NCBI GenBank assembly: GCA_004553625.1
Contig: SFKX01000009.1
Span: forward strand, 21,679 to 85,678
From: Clostridiales bacterium
Lineage (GTDB): Bacteria; Bacillota_A; Clostridia; Oscillospirales; Oscillospiraceae
Direction: 5' to 3'
Length of the DNA: 64,000 nt
The notes beneath the pieces are model-generated. The model worked only from the letters and a program-made list of their open reading frames with translations, searched no databases and was not told the DNA's origin. Below are positions 1 to 8,302 of the stretch, piece after piece. Each line of letters opens with the position of its first letter. The stretch's first letter is position 1. Both the position numbers and the translations under genes were made by a program.

Positions 1-30
1 ACCAGTTTCTTCACGCTGCCACCTCGCTTT

Positions 31-1746
31 TCAAACTCTCGGCTCCGCACCCGGGAGGCGCGGCTCCGCCATCAGCGTCTCATAGTTGGTGTATATGACC
101 TTGCCTGGCAAGGAACCTGCCGGCTTTTTTACGAACCTGACCTGTGTGAAATCGACAGGCACCTTTCCGCTTTCTCTCGCCTGAGAGTAGTAGGCCGCGA
201 GTCCGGCGGCTTCTGCCAAGGTCTGCACATCCGGGGCCGTGTCCTCCGCCCGAATGATGACGTGCGAACCGTGTATCTTCTGCGCGTGGAGCCAGATATC
301 CGTACGCCGCGCCGTTTTGAAGGTAAGCTCATCGTTTTGTGTGTTGGAGCGGCCCACCAGTATCTCGTATCCGGTGCCGGAAACGTATCTCACGGGACCG
401 AGCGGCTTCGCCTTGCGCTCTTTTCCGCCCTTGGGTCGGCGCAAAACGCCGGCGTCCATGAGCTCGCGGCGGATCTCCGCTACCTCCTTCTCGCTCGCGG
501 CACGGCTGAGATTGTCCAGCACGCTCTCAAGGTAATCCAGCATGGCGTCGCCTTCCGCAATGAGCTTTGTCAGGTGCTGCTCCGCCGCCGCGGCCTTCTT
601 GTACTCCTTGTAGGCCGCCGCAGCGTTCTGCTGCGGGGTCTTAAGAGGGTCCAGCGCAAGTTCCACCGTCGGGCAGCCCTCAGAAAAATAGTCCTCACAC
701 AGTAGAGTCCGCGCTCCGCGCTCAGCCCGCCAGAGGTTTGCGGTTATGAGGTCGCCGCGCTTCCTGAGTTCCTCCCTGTCCGCTGTCTTGGCAAGCTCCG
801 TGCGCTGCTGGGCCAGCTTGCGCGACTGCCTGTCCCGCAGGGTGCGGACAGTTTTCGTCAGCTCGTGAGACACGCGGCGCATCCGCTCCGCGCGCTCACG
901 CCCGGCGTAGAACTCGTCCAACAGCGCGGAAAAGCCGCCTCTCGGCTCGCATCTTACCGTCTCGCCGTACTGCGTGATACGCATGAAGCTGAAGTCCCGG
1001 GCCTGCCCGTTCTCCACCAGCATGTATGGTGTGAGCTCGCCCGCCTGCACGCTCTCCGCATAGGCGTCCAGCGCAGCGCAGAGATCGCCTCCGCGCTCCG
1101 AGCGGTGCGCCAGCTCGCGCGCAATGAGCGGCGGCAGGCCGGAAAAGGCCTCCGTCAAGCGCTTGTCGCCCGGCTTGGATGCATCCGTATTCATCAGCGC
1201 CGCTCGGCGTTCTGACGGGCTCAGCTCAAGAGCGTCCGGCTTCTGCGGCCGGGGCGGCAGCCTGTATATCATGCCGGGGAGCAGCCGCCTGTAGGCGTCC
1301 TCCCCGAAATCCGCGCGGCGCAGGCAGTCTATGATGATGCCCTCCGCGTCCACAAGTATGAGGTTAGACGAGCGGCCCATGAGCTCGGCTACGAGACGCT
1401 TCTTGCTCTCCACGCCCAGCTCGTCCCGGGCTGTCAGTTCAAGAACGGCTATGCGCTCGTGCTCCGGCTGCGTGATGCTGTCTATCCGCGCTCCTACGAG
1501 GTGCTTGCGCAGCAGCATGCAAAACATCGGCGGTGTTTCCGGGTTTTCATACCGCTCCGAAGTCAAGTGCAGACGCGCCATCCCGACGCCTGCCGAGATC
1601 AGCAGCTTGCGGCTGCCGCGCCGAGAATACAGCGAGAGCAGCAGCAGGTCCCGCGCGGGCTGCTGTACCTTGTCTATGTGCGCGCCCTCGAGCTCGGGCG
1701 CAAGTTCATCTACCAGTGCCGAAAGGCACACTGCGTCAAGTGGCAT
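31..1746 (-). CDS. rqcH: Rqc2 homologue RqcH (NFACT family), ribosome quality control
   Basis: 571 aa, the usual length of bacterial NFACT proteins (older name: fibronectin-binding protein A). In the known family RqcH binds stalled 50S subunits with peptidyl-tRNA and recruits tRNA-Ala to add C-terminal alanine tails for degradation. An NFACT-N domain (about residues 1-250), a middle helical/coiled-coil segment rich in Arg, Glu and Lys (about 280-430) and a C-terminal NFACT-R domain (about 450-560, with WLHAQKIHGSHVII) are visible. The position of the conserved Asp-Arg pair reads Glu97-Arg98 (context EHERIAVLEL). It is the last gene of the uppP-ftsK-mrnC-rqcH run and overlaps the end of mrnC by 11 bases, so translational coupling is likely. 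The stop lies 30 bases from the window edge. Confidence 0.93.
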   Translation of the reverse strand: MPLDAVCLSALVDELAPELEGAHIDKVQQPARDLLLLSLYSRRGSRKLLISAGVGMARLHLTSERYENPETPPMFCMLLRKHLVGARIDSITQPEHERIAVLELTARDELGVESKKRLVAELMGRSSNLILVDAEGIIIDCLRRADFGEDAYRRLLPGMIYRLPPRPQKPDALELSPSERRAALMNTDASKPGDKRLTEAFSGLPPLIARELAHRSERGGDLCAALDAYAESVQAGELTPYMLVENGQARDFSFMRITQYGETVRCEPRGGFSALLDEFYAGRERAERMRRVSHELTKTVRTLRDRQSRKLAQQRTELAKTADREELRKRGDLITANLWRAERGARTLLCEDYFSEGCPTVELALDPLKTPQQNAAAAYKEYKKAAAAEQHLTKLIAEGDAMLDYLESVLDNLSRAASEKEVAEIRRELMDAGVLRRPKGGKERKAKPLGPVRYVSGTGYEILVGRSNTQNDELTFKTARRTDIWLHAQKIHGSHVIIRAEDTAPDVQTLAEAAGLAAYYSQARESGKVPVDFTQVRFVKKPAGSLPGKVIYTNYETLMAEPRLPGAEPRV

Positions 1747-2125
1747 CCAGTTCCTCCGTAATATGGCTGAAAAGTTCCCGCACTCGCCCGTGCTCGCCTT
1801 TTAGCCAGAGCCAGCCGAAAACCGCCTCCAGCGCCGTCGCAGCGTGATATTGCCCCGGCGTTGAGCCGTGCGGCACGGTGTTGACGTGGCTGTTGCGCCC
1901 ACGCCTGTATACGTCGTGCTCCGCCTCGGTGAGCAGCGGCAGTATTACCGCAGCCGCCTGCGCCTGCGCAGGAGCCTTTACGCGCGCTACAGTCTCCCGG
2001 TGCAGCTGGACCACCGTCGCTATGCCGCGCTCGGCCAGGAGCGTACGCACCAGCAGTTCATACACCGCGTCCCCGACATGGGCCAGGCCGAGGATGCTGA
2101 GTTTCCCAAGTTCCGCGTCCGTCAT
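1736..2125 (-). CDS. mrnC: Mini-ribonuclease III (23S rRNA maturation)
   Basis: 129 aa, typical of MrnC: an RNase III catalytic domain without the double-stranded RNA-binding domain. The family matures the 3' and 5' ends of 23S rRNA with help from L3. Visible hallmarks are LAHVGDAVYELLVR near the N-terminus, containing the conserved Asp of the RNase III signature, and the C-terminal ALEAVFGWLWL segment carrying the second catalytic Glu. The start overlaps the ftsK stop by four bases (ATGA) and the end overlaps rqcH by 11 bases, so it sits in a coupled operon. In many Clostridia mrnC lies elsewhere, near cysS and rlmB; pairing with ftsK and rqcH is a different context. Confidence 0.92.
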   Translation of the reverse strand: MTDAELGKLSILGLAHVGDAVYELLVRTLLAERGIATVVQLHRETVARVKAPAQAQAAAVILPLLTEAEHDVYRRGRNSHVNTVPHGSTPGQYHAATALEAVFGWLWLKGEHGRVRELFSHITEELDAT

Positions 2126-4689
2126 GGCAGATCAGCGTCCTCGTCAGCATCTGTACCGAATTCCATCTCCGTCTGGAAACGCTCCGTCGGTGCGGCGCCG
2201 TTCATGAGCTGCATCTCCTGCCACTGCTGCTTGGTTATGAGCACCTGCCTGGGCTTCGAGCCCTCGAACGGACCCACTATGCCCAGTTGCTCCATCTGGT
2301 CTACCAGCCGCGCTGCGCGCGAGTAGCCCAGCTTCAGCCTGCGCTGGAGCATAGAAACGCTCGCCTGCTTCGTCTCGAAGATGACGTCCACCGCCTGCGG
2401 AAGCAGCTCGTCGAACTGCGACTTTGCCTGCGGCTCTTCGTCTGCCTGCGACTTGGAAGAGCCGCTTGCTGGCTTGTCCTCCGCCGCCTTTTCTATCTGC
2501 TCCAGGATGTCCTCGGAGTACTCCGGCGCGGAGCTGCGCTTTATGAAGTCGATGACGTCCTCGCGCTCCTCGTCCGAGACATATGCGCCCTGGATGCGCA
2601 TGGGCTTGCCGCTGCCCAGGGGCGAATACAGCATGTCGCCCATACCTATGAGCTTTTCTGCGCCGGCCGCGTCGAGTATTATCCGCGACTCCATCGCGCT
2701 CGAGACCGCAAAGGCGATACGGCTCGGTATATTGGCTTTCATGAGGCCCGTGATGACGTCTGCGGACGGCCGCTGTGTTGCGATTATGAGGTGCATACCG
2801 GAGGCGCGGCCCATCTGAGCCACGCGGCAGATGCTCTCCTCAACGTCCTTGGACGCGACGAGCATGAGGTCTGCCAGCTCGTCCACGACGATGACGACCT
2901 GCGGCATCGTCTCGCCGCCTATCTTCTTCTGGTGCGCGTTGTAGCCGGCAAGGTCGCGCACGCCGGCCTCGGAGAAGAGGCGGTAGCGCTTGAGCATCTC
3001 CACGACAGCCCACTGCAGCGCTCCCGCGGCCTTCTTCGGGTCCGTCACGACGGGGACGAAGAGGTGCGGTATGCCGTTATAGATGCCGAGCTCGACCATC
3101 TTCGGGTCTATCATGATGAGCCTGACCTGCTCCGGCGTGGACTTATACAGGAGACTCAGCAGCAGCGAATTGAGGCAGACGGATTTGCCCGAGCCAGTCG
3201 TGCCGGCGATGAGCATATGCGGCAGCTTTGCGATGTTGCCGACGACGCACTCGCCGCTTATGTCCTTGCCTATGGCGAAGGACAGGCTCGACTGCGCGTT
3301 CCTGAACGCGGGCGAATCTATGATGTCGCGCAGGTATACGATGCTGACTATCTTGTTCGGCACTTCAACGCCTACGGTGGATATCTTGTCCGGGATGGGC
3401 GCGATGCGCACGTTCATGACGCCCAGAGACAGGGCGAGGTCGCTTGAGAGGTTCGTCAGCTTCGTTAGCTTGACGCCCGCGTCAAGCTCAAGGTCGTAGC
3501 GTGTGACCGTAGGCCCGCGCGTGACGCCGACGATGTTCGCCGCAACGCCGAAGCTGTGCAGCGTGGTCTCGAGCCTGTCGCGGTTGAGGGCTATTTCGTC
3601 GCGTCCGTCCACGGCGGCCGCCGTACCCTTGCGCAGCAGGTCTATGGGCGGGAACTCGTATTCCGGGGTGGACGCGGCGGCCCTGTCTATCTCCTCCGCA
3701 ACGGCGGCAGTCTCCGCCTCCACCTCCGCGCGGCTGGGCTTTGCCTGCGGTTTCGGCTGCTCTGCGGGCGGGACGTTCACCGGCGCGAACGCGGGCTCCG
3801 AAAGCTCGTCCTCCAGGTCAAACACCGGTTCCGGCGCAGGCTGCGGCTGCCTCGTCGGCTTGGGCTGGGCCTTTATGCCCAGCTCGTCCTCAGTAAAGTA
3901 GCTGAGTTTTACGTCGTCGTCCTCCAGCTCGCTGGGGTCATCGTCCATGGGTATGTCGATAACACGGTTCTTCGGCCGCTTCTGGGGCTTGGCCGCCTCT
4001 TTGACAGGGGCGGGCTTGCGCTGCGGCTCGGGCTCCGGCTCGTATTCATACTCCACACGCTCGCGCCCGGAGAGCCAGCGGTATATCTTGCCGATGCTGA
4101 GATTCACCGAATACATGAGGAAGAACAGCAGCAGCGCCAAAAGCAGCGGAAACGCACCGTAGACGCTGAACATGGACTCCAGCGCCATGGCGAGCAGGCC
4201 CGCGATCATACCGCCGCCCTCCAGCAGCTTGCCCTCGGTATAGAGGCCCTTTATGAGCTCAGAGAAACTGCCGCCCAGGACCAGCGCCGTCCTCGAGAAG
4301 AGCAGGTGCGCGATCGCACCGAAGATGATGGGCAGCATGAAGCAGCAGAACACCCGGAACGCCACCGGTCTGCCCCGGTGAAAGGCCAGCGCTATCGCCG
4401 CGAGCAGCAGCGCGGGCGGGAACAGATAGAATCCCCAGCCCAGGATGCCCTTTACAAAACCGCAGAAGAAGTCTATGAACCAGCCGTCCACGTCGAAATA
4501 GCCAATAAATGAGAATATGGCCAGAAACGCGCACACGGCCGCGCCGACTTCGCGCCTGATGGGCTTTGGCGCGTTCTTCGCGGACCTGGAATTGTTCTTG
4601 GAGGCGGCGGGCTTTTTCGCCGTGCCGCCGCTTTTCTTCGCGCTGCCAGAGGAGCTTGTGCTCTTGCGGCTGCCGTTAGTAGTTGGCAT
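2122..4689 (-). CDS. ftsK: FtsK/SpoIIIE family DNA translocase
   Basis: 855 aa. A basic, Ser/Lys-rich N-terminus (about 1-48) is followed by four hydrophobic segments (about 50-200), an acidic Pro-rich linker (210-350), the motor domain with Walker A GTTGSGKS and Walker B VVIVVDELADLML, and a C-terminal winged-helix gamma domain (about 770-830, with LQRRLKLGYSRAARLVDQM) that reads chromosome polarity sequences. The family forms a hexamer at the division septum and pumps DNA out of the closing septum; in spore formers SpoIIIE moves the chromosome into the forespore. The sequence does not tell which role applies. An AAAGGA ribosome site precedes the start, 16 bases after uppP. Confidence 0.95.
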   Translation of the reverse strand: MPTTNGSRKSTSSSGSAKKSGGTAKKPAASKNNSRSAKNAPKPIRREVGAAVCAFLAIFSFIGYFDVDGWFIDFFCGFVKGILGWGFYLFPPALLLAAIALAFHRGRPVAFRVFCCFMLPIIFGAIAHLLFSRTALVLGGSFSELIKGLYTEGKLLEGGGMIAGLLAMALESMFSVYGAFPLLLALLLFFLMYSVNLSIGKIYRWLSGRERVEYEYEPEPEPQRKPAPVKEAAKPQKRPKNRVIDIPMDDDPSELEDDDVKLSYFTEDELGIKAQPKPTRQPQPAPEPVFDLEDELSEPAFAPVNVPPAEQPKPQAKPSRAEVEAETAAVAEEIDRAAASTPEYEFPPIDLLRKGTAAAVDGRDEIALNRDRLETTLHSFGVAANIVGVTRGPTVTRYDLELDAGVKLTKLTNLSSDLALSLGVMNVRIAPIPDKISTVGVEVPNKIVSIVYLRDIIDSPAFRNAQSSLSFAIGKDISGECVVGNIAKLPHMLIAGTTGSGKSVCLNSLLLSLLYKSTPEQVRLIMIDPKMVELGIYNGIPHLFVPVVTDPKKAAGALQWAVVEMLKRYRLFSEAGVRDLAGYNAHQKKIGGETMPQVVIVVDELADLMLVASKDVEESICRVAQMGRASGMHLIIATQRPSADVITGLMKANIPSRIAFAVSSAMESRIILDAAGAEKLIGMGDMLYSPLGSGKPMRIQGAYVSDEEREDVIDFIKRSSAPEYSEDILEQIEKAAEDKPASGSSKSQADEEPQAKSQFDELLPQAVDVIFETKQASVSMLQRRLKLGYSRAARLVDQMEQLGIVGPFEGSKPRQVLITKQQWQEMQLMNGAAPTERFQTEMEFGTDADEDADLP

Positions 4690-4705
4690 TGTGTCAGCAG
4701 TCCTT

Positions 4706-5545
4706 TCAGAATGTGAGGCTGAGTACTATGGTCAGCAGGCCGGCGCCCCAGCAGTAGTAGGCAAACCAACCGAATTTGCTCTTTTTGGCGATGAGCTTCA
4801 TGAGCGAGATTGCAGCTATGCCGGAGAGCATCGCCGCCAGCATACCCACAAGGTAGGCCGGGACCATGGACAGCTCTATGCTCTCTTCCCCGAGAGCCTT
4901 GATGAAGCTCAGGAGGTTCGCGCCCAGCACGGCGGGCAGGCTCAGGAGGAAGGAATATTTCATCGCGAAGCCCCTGTCTAGGCCGGTAGCGATGCCTGCG
5001 GTGATCGTGGTGCCGGAGCGGGACAGGCCCGGTATCGTCGCAACGCACTGGCAGAGCCCTATGATCAGCGCATCGTAGAAACGCATGTTCTTTTCGGTGC
5101 GCTTACCCGGGGCCATTCGGTCCGACACGAAGAGCATGCAGCCGGTCAGCAGCAACGCAACGCCGATGAAGGGGGTTATGTAGTAGAGCTGCTCCACACT
5201 GTCATTTATCGGAAGCACCAGAAAAAGCGGCAGCGTTCCGACGACTATCATGAGAAACAGCCGCGCCGCGCCGAGATTGCCCTGTACGGGCGTTCCGTCC
5301 GCCCTGCGGCCGCCGCGCAGCACTATGAACACCTCGCGCACCATGGCCACAATATCTCCCCAATAGCATACGCAGATGGATATCAGCGTGCCGAGGTGCA
5401 GCAGCACGTCAAAGAACATATGCTCCTCCCCGGCGGAGAGGGCAAAAAGGTTTTGCAAAATGGCGAGGTGGCCCGAGCTCGATATCGGTAGAAACTCCGC
5501 CACGCCCTGAACTATCCCGAGAAGGATGGCCGATGATATGGTCAC
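4706..5545 (-). CDS. uppP: Undecaprenyl-diphosphatase UppP (BacA type)
   Basis: 279 aa with the GTG start chosen here. Upstream in-frame ATG 5593 exists, but GTG 5545 has GGAGGA eight bases before it, and the protein then begins TISSAILLGIVQG, which matches the family N-terminus. UppP is a polytopic membrane enzyme that dephosphorylates undecaprenyl diphosphate to recycle the lipid carrier for peptidoglycan and other wall polymers. The two signature motifs are seen: GVAEFLPISSSGHL near the N-terminus and IPGLSRSGTT in the middle, together holding the catalytic Glu, Ser, His and Arg residues. It leads the operon uppP-ftsK-mrnC-rqcH from a promoter about 60 bases upstream. Overproduction of the family is known to give bacitracin tolerance. 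Confidence 0.94.
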   Translation of the reverse strand: MTISSAILLGIVQGVAEFLPISSSGHLAILQNLFALSAGEEHMFFDVLLHLGTLISICVCYWGDIVAMVREVFIVLRGGRRADGTPVQGNLGAARLFLMIVVGTLPLFLVLPINDSVEQLYYITPFIGVALLLTGCMLFVSDRMAPGKRTEKNMRFYDALIIGLCQCVATIPGLSRSGTTITAGIATGLDRGFAMKYSFLLSLPAVLGANLLSFIKALGEESIELSMVPAYLVGMLAAMLSGIAAISLMKLIAKKSKFGWFAYYCWGAGLLTIVLSLTF

Positions 5546-5602
5546 AAAGCAGTCCTCCAGCAAAGGTTTTGTACGCCCAAACTCTGTGCGCACTAACTAT
5601 TT

Positions 5603-5631
5603 ATATTAGCACAGTTTTTCCAAAAGAACAA
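5603..5631 (-). promoter_or_regulatory. Sigma-A type promoter of the uppP operon
   Basis: On the minus strand TTGTTC (5626-5631) and TAATAT (5603-5608) are separated by exactly 17 bases. Transcription would begin near 5596, giving a leader of about 50 bases before the GTG start of uppP. This placement also argues against the ATG at 5593, which would leave almost no leader. Confidence 0.6.
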
Positions 5632-5654
5632 GCCGGTAGTTGGTCACGCCGGGG

Positions 5655-5688
5655 TCAAAAAGCCCCCGGGCCACGGGTCCGGGGGCTT
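5655..5688 (-). terminator. Rho-independent terminator after the M18 aminopeptidase gene
   Basis: A 13-bp GC-rich stem (AAGCCCCCGGACC pairing with GGCCCGGGGGCTT, one mismatch) with a three-base loop is followed on the minus strand by TTTTG. It lies seven bases past the aminopeptidase stop and closes the prfA operon. Confidence 0.8.
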
Positions 5689-5694
5689 GCCGCT

Positions 5695-7098
5695 TCAGCA
5701 GTATGCCTTCTCCGCCGAGTAGGCGGCGAGGACGCATTTGTAGGTCATATAGCAGTCATACTTCGACACGACCTCAAAGGGCGCGTGCATCGAGAGCACC
5801 GGAACGCCTGCATCAATGGTAGCAATGTTGCGGTTGCCCATATACATGGCCACGGTGCCGCCACCGCCCTGGTCTACCTTGCCCAGCTCGCACATCTGCC
5901 ACTGGACTCCGTTTTCTGCGCAGATGCGGCGGATATAGGCCACGAGCTCCGCCGGAGCGTCGTTGGTGCCGGCCTTGCCGCGGGAGCCGGTGAACTTGTG
6001 CAAGCCGACGCCGTAGTTGAGCTTGGCGCAGTTCTGCTTCTCGCTGACCTCGGGGTAGTTCGGGTCAAAGGCCGCGGTGACGTCCGCCGAAACGCAGATG
6101 CTCTTTGCAAAGCAGTCGCGCAGGTCAACGCCCTGGCCCTTGCACATGTCGCCCACGAACCACTCAAAGGCCTCGCTCTTCATGCCGGAGACGCCGTCGG
6201 AGCCAGTCTCCTCTTTATCGGCCAGGATGCAGACGCAGGTCTGCTCCGGGTCCTTGACGTCGAAGATGGCCTTGAGCTCCGCATAGGCGCAGACCCTGTC
6301 GTCGTGGCCGTAGGCGCCGATTAGGCTGCGGTCGAGACCGATATCGCGCACGTCGAAAGCCGGCACCGCGCAGAGCTCGGCGGAGACGAAGTCCTCCTCC
6401 GTTATGCCGTAGCTGCTGTTGAGTATGCTCATTACCGCCAGCTTCACGCGGTCGGAGCCGTCGTCGTCATAGGGCACAGAACCGATCAGGATGTTCAGGC
6501 CCTCTCCGGTGACGCCCTCTGCCAGCGACTTCTTCATCTGGTCGGCGGCCAGGTGCGGCAGCAGGTCGCTTATAACGAACTGCGGCTCGTCCTTCTCCCG
6601 GCCGATTACGACGTCTATGACCTCGCCGGACTTCGTGGCTACAACGCCGTGCAGCTCGAGCGGGATGGCGGTCCACTGGTACTTCTTGATGCCGCCGTAG
6701 TAGTGCGTCTTGAAGAAGGCCAGCTCATTGTCCTCATAGAGCGGGGTCTGCTTGAGGTCCAGCCTGGGCGCGTCAACATGCGCTGCGGCGACGACCACGC
6801 CCTCGGACATGGGCTTCTTGCCCACGACCGCCAGCATCAGCGCCTTGCCGCGGTTGTTGAACCAGACCTTGTCCCCGGCCTTGAGCGCCATGCCCGCGGC
6901 GTATTCCACAAAGCCCTCGCGCTCCGCCAGGCTTATCGCGTTAGTCACGGCCTCGCGCTCCGTGCGGGAATAGTTCAGATAGGCCTTGTAGCCCTCGCAG
7001 TATTCCTCCATCGCGGCCCTGGACTCCTTGTCCATGAGGTCGTAGCCGTTTTCCTTCTCATAGAAGAGTTCCTTGCGGTAGTCCTTCTTTTCTTCCAT
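5695..7098 (-). CDS. M18 family zinc aminopeptidase
   Basis: 467 aa, normal for bacterial M18 (aspartyl aminopeptidase/aminopeptidase I) enzymes, which form large cytoplasmic tetrahedral assemblies and trim N-terminal residues from peptides. The dinuclear metal site can be read: AAHVDAPRLDLKQ (His and Asp), DKEETGSDG (catalytic Glu and ligand Glu), an Asp within SADVTAAFDP, and a late His in PVLSMHAPFEV. The start ATGGAAGAAAAG has GGAGGT seven bases upstream. The gene starts 41 bases inside the end of the preceding TsaC-CoaE fusion gene, so the two are probably coupled. Substrate preference (acidic or neutral N-terminal residue) cannot be told. Confidence 0.92.
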   Translation of the reverse strand: MEEKKDYRKELFYEKENGYDLMDKESRAAMEEYCEGYKAYLNYSRTEREAVTNAISLAEREGFVEYAAGMALKAGDKVWFNNRGKALMLAVVGKKPMSEGVVVAAAHVDAPRLDLKQTPLYEDNELAFFKTHYYGGIKKYQWTAIPLELHGVVATKSGEVIDVVIGREKDEPQFVISDLLPHLAADQMKKSLAEGVTGEGLNILIGSVPYDDDGSDRVKLAVMSILNSSYGITEEDFVSAELCAVPAFDVRDIGLDRSLIGAYGHDDRVCAYAELKAIFDVKDPEQTCVCILADKEETGSDGVSGMKSEAFEWFVGDMCKGQGVDLRDCFAKSICVSADVTAAFDPNYPEVSEKQNCAKLNYGVGLHKFTGSRGKAGTNDAPAELVAYIRRICAENGVQWQMCELGKVDQGGGGTVAMYMGNRNIATIDAGVPVLSMHAPFEVVSKYDCYMTYKCVLAAYSAEKAYC

Positions 7099-8302
7099 TT
7101 TCTATTACCTCCGTGAAAGCGGCCCTGCATTTGGCCGCAAATTCTGCTTTTGTTCCTGTGTTTTCTAGTATAGCCGTACAGCGCTCCCTGTAATACTCAT
7201 CCGGCTGCTGGGCGTCGATGCGCAGGCGGGCATATTCCCGGGAAATGCCCTCACGGAGCATGATGCGCTGCTCGCGCGTCTCCCGCGGCGCGATGACGCC
7301 GAAGGTCTCCGTGCAGAACCTGGACGCGCCGCTCTCAAGGAGCGCGATGGCGTCTATGGCCGCGAGAGTCCCGCCCTGCATCGCATGGCGTCGCAGACGG
7401 AGCTTTATCTCCTCCTCCACAAAGCTGTGGGTGATAAGGTTCAGCTCGCCCAGCGCACGCGGGTCACTGAAAACGACCTGGCCGAGTTTCTTGCGGTCCA
7501 GGCGCCCGTCCGCGCCGTAGACGCTGCCGAAACGGCGCTCTATCGCCTCGCGCAGCGCGGCGCTCGTGTTGGTCAGCTCGTGATATACCTCGTCGCAGTC
7601 GAGGCATAGCGCGCCCATCTCGCTCAGGACATTGAGCGCGGTGGTCTTGCCCGTGCCGGTGCCTCCTGTAAGGCCGATGATGTGCATATTCTCAGCCAGC
7701 GCCGCGGCTATGTCCCGCTCCGGCAGCGCGCCCTGACGAAGTATGCGGTACGGCGCGTGCGTCAGGTCTATTATCGTGCTCTCGAGCCCGATGCCGCAGG
7801 CGCCGCCGTCTATGACGGCCTCGATCTTACCCTCAAAATAGCCGAGCACCTCCGCCGCCGTCTTGGGGCTGGGCGCCCCGGACGGGTTTGCCGAGGGCGC
7901 GGCGAGGGGCAGCCCGCATTTGCGCAGCAGCTCCAGGGTGAGCGGGTGGTCCGGGCAGCGCAGGCCCACGGTGTTTCCCCCGGCGAGAACGACCTTCGGT
8001 ATCTCCTGCCGCGCAGGCAGCACGATAGTGAGCGGTCCCGGCCAAAAGCGCTTCGCCAGTACCCGCGCCGCCTCCGGTACGCACGTGCAGCACTTCTCAA
8101 ATGCCTCCGGCCCCGGCACCATGAGCGAGAGCGGCTTCACCTCCGGGCGGCCCTTGACCTCGTATATGCGCTCGACAGCCTCTGCGTCCAAGCCGTTGCC
8201 GGCCAGACCGTACACCGTCTCCGTAGGCACGGCCACGAGCGCGCCTTTGGCTATGAGCGCCGCGGCTTCGTCTATGTTTTCTCTGATGACTTTGGTATTC
8301 AT
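7058..8302 (-). CDS. Fusion: threonylcarbamoyl-AMP synthase (TsaC/Sua5) + dephospho-CoA kinase (CoaE)
   Basis: 414 aa in one uninterrupted frame. Residues 1-205 are a YrdC/TsaC domain, with the nucleotide-binding KGRPEVKPLSLMV and SANPSG motifs; it makes threonylcarbamoyl-AMP for the t6A modification of ANN-decoding tRNAs. Residues 206-414 are a CoaE domain beginning MHIIGLTGGTGTGKT (P-loop) and containing DCDEVYHEL and the AIDAIALLESG segment; it phosphorylates dephospho-CoA in the last step of CoA synthesis. Met206 could begin a separate CoaE, but I see no ribosome binding site before it, so a two-domain protein is the plain reading. The C-terminal Sua5 domain is absent. The gene overlaps prfA by four bases and the aminopeptidase gene by 41. 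Confidence 0.9.
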   Translation of the reverse strand: MNTKVIRENIDEAAALIAKGALVAVPTETVYGLAGNGLDAEAVERIYEVKGRPEVKPLSLMVPGPEAFEKCCTCVPEAARVLAKRFWPGPLTIVLPARQEIPKVVLAGGNTVGLRCPDHPLTLELLRKCGLPLAAPSANPSGAPSPKTAAEVLGYFEGKIEAVIDGGACGIGLESTIIDLTHAPYRILRQGALPERDIAAALAENMHIIGLTGGTGTGKTTALNVLSEMGALCLDCDEVYHELTNTSAALREAIERRFGSVYGADGRLDRKKLGQVVFSDPRALGELNLITHSFVEEEIKLRLRRHAMQGGTLAAIDAIALLESGASRFCTETFGVIAPRETREQRIMLREGISREYARLRIDAQQPDEYYRERCTAILENTGTKAEFAAKCRAAFTEVIENGRKEGLPQGTLL

